Shown: positions 29,821 to 37,072 of the stretch, one piece after another
Layout: every line of letters begins with the position of its first letter
How positions within the stretch are numbered: position 1 is the stretch's first letter
NCBI GenBank assembly: GCA_963775445.1
Contig: CAVZIT010000008.1
Location: 1 to 64,000 of the forward strand
Length of the DNA: 64,000 nucleotides
Direction of reading: 5' to 3'
From: Dokdonella_A sp963775445
Lineage (GTDB): Bacteria > Pseudomonadota > Gammaproteobacteria > Xanthomonadales > Rhodanobacteraceae
The notes under the pieces: generated by a model
Seen by the model: the letters and a program-made list of their open reading frames with translations, nothing else
Told to the model about the DNA's origin: nothing
Databases searched by the model: none
Position numbers and translations under genes: made by a program

Positions 29821-30675
29821 TTGAAAACGGGTGACGCAACAATCCCGGCCCGCTCCCTCGCAACGCCGCGGAAGGCGGGACACATTCGCGTCGGCATTGG
29901 CGGCTGGAAGTTTGCGCCGTGGAGGGACAGCTTTTATCCGCATGACCTGCCGCAACGCCGCGAACTCGAATACGCCAGCCGCCAACTGACGTCGATCGAG
30001 ATCAACAGCACCTACTATCGTGCACAAAAAGCAGAAATCTACGCAAAGTGGCGCGGGGAAACGCCGGAGGGATTTGTCTTCTCGGTGAAGGCGCCGCGAT
30101 ATGTAGTGGAGCAAAAGAAGCTCGCCGATGCGGCCGATGGGGTCGGACGATTCGTGCGCGGTGGTCTGGCCGAACTCGGCGATCGCCTCGGCCCCGTGCT
30201 ATGGCAAATGCCGGCGACGCGGCGCTTCGATGCAAACGACATCGCTGCCTTTCTCGACCAGCTGCCACGCGAACTCGACGGGCGGGTTCTGCGGCATGTG
30301 CTCGAAGTGCGTCACGCAAGCTTCGCTTGCAAGGAATATGTCGAGCTGATGGGCGAGCACGAGGTGCCAAGCGTATTCACGGATTCGCCTGATCTGCCAT
30401 CATTCGCCGATGTGACCGGAGCGTTTGTCTATGTCCGCCTCAAGTGCAGCGAGGCCGCATTCAATAGCGGCTACGCTCCTCGGGAAATCGATGCGTGGGC
30501 AGGGCGTGCACGCCTCTGGGTCGCGGGCGAGCGACCCGCTGACTTGCCGCTCATTGCGGACTCACGCCCTGCGAAAGGTCCGCCCCGAGACGTCTTCATC
30601 TATTTCATCGCCGGCGCGAAAGCGCGCAATCCTGTGGCAGCAACAACCTTGCTGCAGCGGCTTGGCTCAAAATAA
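29821..30675 (+). CDS. DUF72 (YecE-like) family protein; 5' end uncertain
   Basis: The 284-residue protein has the DUF72 TIM-barrel-like hallmarks: IRVGIGGWKFAPWRDSFYP at the start, YASRQLTSIEINSTYY, FVFSVKAPRYV and the YVRLKCSEAAF region near the end. The biochemical role is unknown. The only in-frame start before the conserved domain is TTG 29821, without a good Shine-Dalgarno sequence. A separate frame starts at ATG 29745, overlapping the peptidase stop (ATGA), and runs 29 codons to 29834. Removing one base near 29832 would join it to DUF72 as ...SLENG-DATIPARS. So the real start may be 29745, with one inserted base in this sequence. Confidence 0.85.
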   Translation: MKTGDATIPARSLATPRKAGHIRVGIGGWKFAPWRDSFYPHDLPQRRELEYASRQLTSIEINSTYYRAQKAEIYAKWRGETPEGFVFSVKAPRYVVEQKKLADAADGVGRFVRGGLAELGDRLGPVLWQMPATRRFDANDIAAFLDQLPRELDGRVLRHVLEVRHASFACKEYVELMGEHEVPSVFTDSPDLPSFADVTGAFVYVRLKCSEAAFNSGYAPREIDAWAGRARLWVAGERPADLPLIADSRPAKGPPRDVFIYFIAGAKARNPVAATTLLQRLGSK

Positions 30676-30705
30676 CGTTTTCCCTATTCCGGCCGCTGCT
30701 TCGAC

Positions 30706-31125
30706 ATGAGACGTCCACATCAACTGATTTTCACGATCGTCGCACTGGTTGCCGCGGTTACTCTGGCAACCGTCGAGCGTCGGCCGGGACATGTGTCCGT
30801 TCCGGCTTTGACGCAATCGCAAGATGCCATCGGCAAGACAAATACGCTCCCTGCATTCCTGCCTTACGAAGCACGCGTGGTCCTCCGGCGCATCGCCGTC
30901 AATGGACCGTTTCCGCACGACCAGGACGGAGGCGTTTTCGGTAATCGCGAGCATCTGCTGCCATCGAGGCCGCCGGGCTACTACCGCGAATACACCGTGG
31001 AAACCCCAGGCATCGGCTACCGGGGCGCGCGCCGGATCATCACCGGCGGCCGACCGCCCATCGTCTACTATTACACCGACGATCACTACCGCAGCTTTCG
31101 TTCGTTCGACATTCCGCGGCGATGA
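30706..31125 (+). CDS. Barnase-type secreted guanyl-preferring ribonuclease
   Basis: The 139-residue protein has a signal or anchor segment (LIFTIVALVAAVTLA) and a C-terminal microbial ribonuclease domain of the barnase/Sa family. The catalytic residues align as Glu95 in YYREYTV, Arg106 in YRGARRI and His127 in TDDHYRSF; the FGNREHLLP loop for guanine binding is also there. It would cleave RNA after guanine, outside the cell or in a competitor. The stop overlaps the barstar-like start by four bases, so inhibitor and enzyme are coupled. Bacteria keep barstar in the cytoplasm to survive leaked enzyme. Confidence 0.93.
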   Translation: MRRPHQLIFTIVALVAAVTLATVERRPGHVSVPALTQSQDAIGKTNTLPAFLPYEARVVLRRIAVNGPFPHDQDGGVFGNREHLLPSRPPGYYREYTVETPGIGYRGARRIITGGRPPIVYYYTDDHYRSFRSFDIPRR

Positions 31126-31544
31126 GCAAAGGAAACTTCAAGTTGAATCTGGGCGATCCCGCGGCTGCAGGAGTCTTCCTGATCGGCGACGAGGGCGCCG
31201 AAGGGATCGATGCGCTGGACGAGCTTGCGCGAGCGAGCAATGCACTGGTGCTGCGCAGCAGCCTGCGCGGCTGCCGCGACAAGGCCGACCTGCTGCGACG
31301 ACTTGCGGATACATTCGACCTGCCCGACTATTTCGGACACAACTGGGATGCCTTGTCGGACAGCCTCGGCGATCTGGAATGGCTGGACGCGAGCGGCTAC
31401 GTCCTTCTCCTCGACCATGCGCGCGAGCTGCGCGACGCGGCTAGAGCCGACTTCGATACGCTGCTCGGCATTCTCGATGAAATTGCCGATACCTGGCGCG
31501 AACGCGATATCGCGTTCTTCAGCTTTGTCGAGCTGGTCAGCTGA
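31122..31544 (+). CDS. Barstar-family ribonuclease inhibitor
   Basis: This 140-residue cytoplasmic protein carries the barstar fold. The recognition helix, DLPDYFGHNWDALSDSLGDLEW, supplies the two acidic residues that plug the barnase active site. The strand with YVLLLDHARELRDAA follows. It is longer than Bacillus barstar (90 residues) because of a roughly 40-residue N-terminal part (VFLIGDEGAEGIDALDELA). That part is usual in proteobacterial YhcO-like members. ATGA overlap with the ribonuclease gene gives strict coupling. About 90 bases separate it from the convergent PEP-mutase-family gene; they include a weak CGCGC-CTT-GCGCG dyad near 31558. Confidence 0.92.
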   Translation: MSKGNFKLNLGDPAAAGVFLIGDEGAEGIDALDELARASNALVLRSSLRGCRDKADLLRRLADTFDLPDYFGHNWDALSDSLGDLEWLDASGYVLLLDHARELRDAARADFDTLLGILDEIADTWRERDIAFFSFVELVS

Positions 31545-31632
31545 TAGAGGACTTTCGCGCGCCTTGCGCGGAGGAATCATGCGCCGGCCGAAATCGTTTC
31601 CGATGCTGCCCCGCTGATTACGAAACCAGCGT

Positions 31633-32490
31633 TCATCCCGCATCGAACAGCCGCTGCAAATCGTCATGCTTGAGTGGCGGGTCGAGACCCTCGAACGATC
31701 CGTTCGCGAGCAGTTGGCGCGCTGCACGATCAGCAGCCGAATAGGCCACGGCTGGAAGGCGGGTCGCGGTGCTCACGCGAGCAACCCCCATGCGGGCAAG
31801 CTCGGCCACCCCCGGCATCCCGGGTCGGGCCGCAACGTTGATCGGCACATCCAGCTCGGCAATCAGCGCTTCGAGCGTCGCCGGCTCTCCCAGCCCGATC
31901 GGATAGATGCAATCGGCACCGGCGGCGAGATACGCCTGCGCACGCCGGATCGTCTCGGCGAGGCGTTCGTCCTCGCTGGAGCCGAATCCGATCAAGTAGG
32001 TATCGACACGCGCATTGATCACGATCGGCACGCCTGCGCCGATGGCGCTATTGCGCGCTGCCTGTAAGCGCGCCGCTGCATCGTCAAGATCGCGCAGGCC
32101 CCGTCGCGACCGCATGCTGTCCTCGAGATTGATGCCGACTGCGCCTGCGTCAATCATTCGCCGCACCGATTCGGCAACCGCTTCCGGCAACTCGCCGTAA
32201 CCGGACTCCATGTCGACCGTCACCGGAACACCGACCGCGCGCGTGATACGCGTCGCCGCGGCAACCAGTTCGTCGAATGGCGCAAGTTCGCCATCCGCAT
32301 AGCCGAGCGACCAGGCGACCCCGCCACTGGTCGTGGCGATTGCGGGGAAACCGGCCGCTTCGAGTAGGCGCGCACTCGCGGCATCCCACGCATTGGGCAA
32401 GATCAGGACGTCGGAACGATCGTGCAGCTTGCGGAACGCGTGCGCCTTCGCGGTTTGATTTCCTGCGTGCATCGGCCTTTTCGAATTCAA
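31633..32490 (-). CDS. Isocitrate lyase/PEP mutase superfamily enzyme
   Basis: The 285-residue protein is an (alpha/beta)8 barrel of the PEP mutase/isocitrate lyase family. Conserved blocks are LPNAWDAASARLLEAAGFPA, the metal-site VTVDMESGYG, GINLEDS, INARVDTYL and GADCIYPIG. The K-R-C-G-H loop of true isocitrate lyase is absent, and no methylisocitrate lyase signature is present. It therefore belongs to the broad branch cleaving or rearranging alpha-hydroxy or alpha-keto acids (oxaloacetate hydrolase, carboxyphosphonoenolpyruvate mutase-like). The substrate is unknown. A second start, MHAGNQ, lies 6 codons in. It stands alone, divergent from the peptidase remnant. Confidence 0.88.
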   Translation of the reverse strand: MNSKRPMHAGNQTAKAHAFRKLHDRSDVLILPNAWDAASARLLEAAGFPAIATTSGGVAWSLGYADGELAPFDELVAAATRITRAVGVPVTVDMESGYGELPEAVAESVRRMIDAGAVGINLEDSMRSRRGLRDLDDAAARLQAARNSAIGAGVPIVINARVDTYLIGFGSSEDERLAETIRRAQAYLAAGADCIYPIGLGEPATLEALIAELDVPINVAARPGMPGVAELARMGVARVSTATRLPAVAYSAADRAARQLLANGSFEGLDPPLKHDDLQRLFDAG

Positions 32491-32618
32491 CCCCGGGGAC
32501 GCTCAATGCTACGCCATCCTGTCCGCGGCGCGGTCGCCGCGGTTGGCGTGACCGACGGCTTGCGCGCATCGCGAGCAAGCCCCGTAGAATCGCAAGCCCT
32601 TCCGAACGGAACATCCGC

Positions 32619-32987
32619 ATGAAAGCAGCGTCATTCGCTTGTATCGCGTTCGCGGCCGGCTTGGCTTCCTCACCAATGAACGCAGAGGAAAGCCGGACGT
32701 CCGCGTCGTCAAGCCCTCTGACATACGCACTCGGACTCGGCAAGATTGTCGGCAAGCCGACCGCCGGCTGGATCGTCTAGACCTCGAACGCGAAGATGAT
32801 CGGATCGAGCGTGCGTCTACCTTTCATCCCGATTACCGACAATCGCGGCCAGCCGATGGAGCTGCATCCGCGCCCGGTTGACGTACCGGTGTCGCGCGAG
32901 CTCGGCGAGTCCCACCGCGATGCCGACAGTGACCTCGATGCGGCCGTCACGACACTGCTTCGGCAACTTGGCAACAACTCCCGCTAA
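32619..32987 (+). pseudogene. Remnant of a secreted S41 (tricorn-like) peptidase: signal peptide joined to the C-terminal tail, with an in-frame TAG
   Basis: ATG 32619 opens what looks like a signal peptide (MKAASFACIAFAAGLASS). Some 30 codons on, the frame reads LGKIVGKPTAGWIV, then TAG at 32778-32780. In the same frame it continues TSNAKMIGSSVRLPFIP and GQPMELHPRPVDVPVSREL to a stop at 32987. These phrases form the C-terminal tail of S41 peptidases with propeller domains, where a tyrosine usually sits at the TAG position (GW-[IV]-[IV]-Y-T-S). So the first codons and last 110 remain, the middle (normally 800 or more residues) is deleted, and one tyrosine codon has become amber. A functional product is very unlikely. 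Confidence 0.75.
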
Positions 32988-33058
32988 CCCGACTTGCCAG
33001 TTTGCAGCTCTGATCAATCGGGCGAGGTACGCTGGACCCAAGGCCGGATCTCGAGGCG

Positions 33059-33088
33059 AAAAAAGAAGGCGGGGTCTCCCCCGCCTTC
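33059..33088 (-). terminator. Intrinsic terminator of secreted paralog A
   Basis: A perfect 10-bp stem (33065-33074 with 33079-33088, GAAGGCGGGG pairing CCCCGCCTTC) with a 4-base loop is followed on the minus strand by six T (33064-33059). It lies 37 bases past the stop of the minus-strand gene ending at 33125. Confidence 0.88.
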
Positions 33089-33124
33089 GAATGATTCGAC
33101 CGAATGTCGCGAAGCTTCGGAGCT

Positions 33125-36100
33125 CTATCGCGAACGATCTGCACTGACGTGCGCTGGTGAAATCCCATGTCCACCGTTGGCTGCGGGTACGCTCGGGACG
33201 ATGGCAGCGGCCCCGATATCGACCGTGTCTATGCCGATGTAGTTCGAGTTGACTCCACTTGGCCCGGCGCTCGTGACGAAGTAGCGGAACGCAATGCGAC
33301 CCTGGCCCGAGCTTGGCAGCCCCGAGGTCGTGTCGAGTACGAACGGCGCCCACGCGCTGAGCGGATAGCCGGTCACGCCGAGGGGATCATCGTCGGTTCC
33401 GAGATTCGGATTGATGCTCTGCAGCAGCGTCCCGAAATCGCCGGTGTCGCTGGAAACGGTGCCGACATCGGTGCATGGCGTACCGGTGCAAAGACGCACT
33501 TCGAGGCGATCCGGATAGACAGTCACGCCGTCCGATGCAAGCGTACTGCGCGTATAGAACATCAGCGATGCGTTCGCATCGAATGTCAGCAAAGGAGTGA
33601 CCAGCCAATTGCTGATCGTGCCATCGCCGCCGCTCGCACCTCCATCGGTGTTGTTGAAATTGGCTCCGATGAAACCGGTGGGACTGCCATCCTGCGCGTC
33701 GAATACCGAACCGTCCGACTGGAACCAGTCCGTCGAGCCCGGCCCGTCGCTGTTGTTCTGCAGGATCCAACCCTCGCCCGGGAGCGTGGTGATGTCGTCG
33801 AAGGTCTCGCTCAGTCCACCACCTCCCCCTCCAGTGCCTTCGAATCCGTCGGCAAAGATCACATCGACGGGATTCACGACGAAGTTGGCGATCACCGTAC
33901 AGTCGGCGGTGACCGGATCGGTCGTGAACACGTTGCCGGACAAGGTGCCGCCGCAGGTGCCGCCGACGTTGTCGATCTCGAAGCCACTGGCAGGAGTCAA
34001 CGCGAACGAGGCAGCCGCACCGTCGCTCACGGTCTGCGGCGTCGAAGGCGCGATCGTCCCCGAGGGGGAGCCGACGCTCGGCGTCACGACATGACTCGCA
34101 CCGCCGACGCAGCTCTGAACCTTGACGTCGTCGATATACCATCCGTCGTGCGCGACCGAAGAGTCGGAGCCGAGACGGTAGCGGAATTGCACTGTCTGGC
34201 CGCCGTAGGAACTCACGTCGACGATCGAGTCGGTGTAGTCCTGCACGTCGCACCAGGCATCGAGACCCGCCAGCGGATTGCCAAAGCTGCTCGAGACCAC
34301 ACCGTTGTACGGGTCGGTCAGCAAGACCGAATTGTCGAGCTGTGTCCAGGTTGCGCCGCCATCGTTGGAAATTTCGAGGATACCGCCGTCATAGCAATCA
34401 GGCGGATTGGGTTCGATGTCACGCTTGTGCCAGAACTGCAGCGTGACCGGCACCTGTGCTGCCGGCAGATCGATGGCCGGCGAGACAAAACGCTGGTCGC
34501 TGACCGTGCCCGGATCGTCAGCCTTCCACGCGTGCGAGCCGCTGTGTGCGTCGGAATTGTCGGCCCACGTAAAGCCGATGCTGCCGGCACCCTCGCTCCA
34601 GCCGTTCAGGCCCGACTCGAAACCGTATTCGTACACAGTCTGCGGCGACGTACCAGCCGAACAATCGCCCGGCAACGGCATCGTCGTGAACGAGAATATC
34701 TCCGATACGGCACCATTCCCGCACGGATTCGCGGACGACACGCGCCAGTAATACTGCGTGTTGGAATCGAGATCCACGCCGGCTGTCACGCTGGTGCCGG
34801 TCACATCCTGCGTGAATACGATGTTGGTGAAAGCCGGATCGGTCGCGACATCGATCGTGTAGGTCGCAGTGTTGCTGCCGGTCCAGGAGAAGGACGGGCG
34901 CACCGGCTGGTTGAGTGCGCCGTTGGCCGGAGCGACCAGCGTCGCAGCCGGAGGTACTACCGTGTAGATCGTGAGATTGGTCGTCGCCGAGCGCGGATCC
35001 GCCCCACTCGCAGCACCGTCGACCTCGATCGGGTAGGAGCCCGCCCCAGCGCCGCTCGTATCGACACTCATTGCGCTTGAACCGGGCAACGGCGTAATCG
35101 GGTTCGGCGTAAAGCCCACCGATCCGGGAGCCCCAGTCTGGCTCAAGGTCACGGGGCTGTCGAAATTCGAGATCGAACCGGCATTGACCGTGTAGTTAGC
35201 CGCTGTCCCCGCGCAAACGCCGAGGTCAGCCGGAGTCACGTTGAGCGTGAAGCCCGGCGTGCCGCATTCGTCGAAGCGGAAATTGCCGATGCGCGTTTGC
35301 CAGTTGAACGACCCGTTGGTCGCGATGTATTCATTGGTGTACCAGAACGTGCAGTCGTCGACCGGATCGACCGTGATGTCGCTGTAATCTCCCCAGCGGT
35401 TGAGCCCACCGTTCTGGCTGCCAGTTCCGTCGAACAGATGCGTCTCCCCCTGTCCCAACGTGTTCAGCGGATCGCTGGCGAGGCGCCCCGCGTAGCGGAT
35501 CTGCGGATTGATGGTCGAACTCGACGCGCTGAAGCCAACGGCCAAATTCCCCGCGGAGTCCATCGCGACACTGCCCATCCAGCGCCACGTGGTGTCGGGC
35601 TGGTAGGTGCTTTCCTGGAACACCGTCGGCGACGCCGTGGGGTTGCGAAGTTCGAACCAACGAATGCCGGTGACGCCGCCGGACAATACGGTGTAGTTGC
35701 CGACCAGCGCATCGTGGTCGCCAAAATTTCGATAGGACAGGCGGAACATCAGGCGATCGGCGAGGCCGTCGAGCCCGGTCCCGCCACTGTTGAGCTGCGG
35801 CACACAGGAGCGGCCGCCAGTGCAGGCCTGGGTGTAGCCGGCCGCAGCGGGAGAACCGATCAGGTTGAAGGTCGAATTGGCCGGGGTCGTGAAATCGGCG
35901 TGGAATCCATACACCTGATAGGTGCTGTCGGGAGTCTCGACAAAAGGATTTGGCGCGCCGACCGGCGGCTGGATCGGCCCATCGAGATCGGCCGGCAGGA
36001 TCGGGTTGTGGGAGCTTCCGAGAATTCCGGTCGTGATGAAGGTAGCCGGATTGCCGGCCAGCATCGCAGCGCGATCGAATACGAACGGTTGCGGACCCAG

Positions 36101-36844
36101 ATAGGTGGTTCCTGACGAATTGAAGATATTCATCGACATGTAATAGCCGTCGGGCCAAACGCCCAGATGCGGATAGTCGAAGAAGTTGCTGCCGAGATGA
36201 AACGCGTATCGGTTGTAAGAACCCGTCGCATCGTCGGTGGTCGAGACCGCGATGCACTCGTCGGTCGGTATGCCCGACCCGGCAAACTGGCTGATCAGCC
36301 AGCGGTTCGCGAGCTGATCGTACAGCACGACCGGATCGCCATCGCCCGATGTTTCGCAGACGCCGCCGAACCCGGACCACAGCGAGGTGATCGCTTGCGG
36401 ACCCAGCACCGTGGCGCCGCTGGTCTTGTCGAACACCTGGAAACCTTCGTTGACCATCTGCACGAACTGCGTGTCGCCGACTTCGCCGTCGGTGTCGGGC
36501 GGTGCGCAATTGCAGCCGACACCTGGAAAATCGATTCCCTCGAAGTTGAGGATCGGATCCGGGATCCGCGGACTCGGCGCCATGGTGTGCTGGACCACCG
36601 GGTCCTGACTGTCGACATGATGGCGTGGTACACGCGGATTTTTCGGTCCCTCATGCTCTTCGCCGGCTTTTTCCCCATGCCACGCCGGAAGGTAGTAAAG
36701 CGGCAGCGAGACGTCATTCTGGTACGAATGCACCACTTGCACGGTGTTTTTCGAAACCGCCGCCTCCTGCGCCGAGCTTGTTTCAATACCCGCGAGCAGC
36801 AGCGCGGCTGCGGTCAATGCGACCGCAAGTTGCAGAACTTTCAT
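33125..36844 (-). CDS. Large secreted multidomain protein (paralog A) with conserved N-terminal module
   Basis: ATG 36844 follows GGGGAGG and opens a signal peptide (VALTAAALLLAGIETSSA); the product is 1239 residues. Residues 25-535 form a module shared with the next two genes. Landmarks are VVHSYQNDVSLPLYYLPAW, GVGCNCAPPDTDGEVG, GDGDPVVLYDQLANRW, FFDYPHLGVWPDGYYMSMN and GLNRWGDYSDITVDP. Then come an Ig-like part, an Fn3-like domain (about 630-720), a jelly-roll domain (735-915, ending GWYIDDVKVQSC), an InlB-B-like repeat (917-985), VDVIFADGFE plus a Gly run, and a C-terminal jelly-roll (1010-1239). I know no assigned function. The module's regular tryptophan/aspartate blocks suggest a beta-propeller. 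It is likely secreted or surface-bound. Confidence 0.85.
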   Translation of the reverse strand: MKVLQLAVALTAAALLLAGIETSSAQEAAVSKNTVQVVHSYQNDVSLPLYYLPAWHGEKAGEEHEGPKNPRVPRHHVDSQDPVVQHTMAPSPRIPDPILNFEGIDFPGVGCNCAPPDTDGEVGDTQFVQMVNEGFQVFDKTSGATVLGPQAITSLWSGFGGVCETSGDGDPVVLYDQLANRWLISQFAGSGIPTDECIAVSTTDDATGSYNRYAFHLGSNFFDYPHLGVWPDGYYMSMNIFNSSGTTYLGPQPFVFDRAAMLAGNPATFITTGILGSSHNPILPADLDGPIQPPVGAPNPFVETPDSTYQVYGFHADFTTPANSTFNLIGSPAAAGYTQACTGGRSCVPQLNSGGTGLDGLADRLMFRLSYRNFGDHDALVGNYTVLSGGVTGIRWFELRNPTASPTVFQESTYQPDTTWRWMGSVAMDSAGNLAVGFSASSSTINPQIRYAGRLASDPLNTLGQGETHLFDGTGSQNGGLNRWGDYSDITVDPVDDCTFWYTNEYIATNGSFNWQTRIGNFRFDECGTPGFTLNVTPADLGVCAGTAANYTVNAGSISNFDSPVTLSQTGAPGSVGFTPNPITPLPGSSAMSVDTSGAGAGSYPIEVDGAASGADPRSATTNLTIYTVVPPAATLVAPANGALNQPVRPSFSWTGSNTATYTIDVATDPAFTNIVFTQDVTGTSVTAGVDLDSNTQYYWRVSSANPCGNGAVSEIFSFTTMPLPGDCSAGTSPQTVYEYGFESGLNGWSEGAGSIGFTWADNSDAHSGSHAWKADDPGTVSDQRFVSPAIDLPAAQVPVTLQFWHKRDIEPNPPDCYDGGILEISNDGGATWTQLDNSVLLTDPYNGVVSSSFGNPLAGLDAWCDVQDYTDSIVDVSSYGGQTVQFRYRLGSDSSVAHDGWYIDDVKVQSCVGGASHVVTPSVGSPSGTIAPSTPQTVSDGAAASFALTPASGFEIDNVGGTCGGTLSGNVFTTDPVTADCTVIANFVVNPVDVIFADGFEGTGGGGGGLSETFDDITTLPGEGWILQNNSDGPGSTDWFQSDGSVFDAQDGSPTGFIGANFNNTDGGASGGDGTISNWLVTPLLTFDANASLMFYTRSTLASDGVTVYPDRLEVRLCTGTPCTDVGTVSSDTGDFGTLLQSINPNLGTDDDPLGVTGYPLSAWAPFVLDTTSGLPSSGQGRIAFRYFVTSAGPSGVNSNYIGIDTVDIGAAAIVPSVPAANGGHGISPAHVSADRSR
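36116..36490 (-). repeat. Near-identical tract shared with paralog B (39165-39540)
   Basis: About 375 bases match 39165-39540 with roughly ten differences. The coding sequences on either side diverge to about 80 percent by eye. The tract covers the middle of the N-terminal module (PPDTDGEVG to the YYMSMN region). A sharp block of high identity inside diverged paralogs points to gene conversion or recent recombination. Percentages are visual estimates. Confidence 0.7.
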
Positions 36845-37019
36845 TGCGTAACCTCCCCGAAACGGAAACTGTTCAAGTCGAATTTGACGGCGAAAGCTGG
36901 TTCTCCCGTGGTCTCGCCGCGTCCGACTGCGACACATCCACCCAGCGATCGATTGCGAGCTCAGCCCGACGGCCGATCGTGACCAAGGTTGAGGCCCAAG
37001 TCAATCGAAGACTTGATGC

Positions 37020-37048
37020 AAAAAAAGAGGCCTCCCGCAGGAGGCCTC
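37020..37048 (-). terminator. Intrinsic terminator of secreted paralog B
   Basis: A perfect 9-bp stem (GAGGCCTCC 37027-37035 with GGAGGCCTC 37040-37048) and 4-base loop are followed on the minus strand by seven T (37026-37020). It lies 25 bases past the stop of paralog B and upstream of paralog A. Confidence 0.9.
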
Positions 37049-37072
37049 CAAAGGTATTGCCGATGGTTCGAT

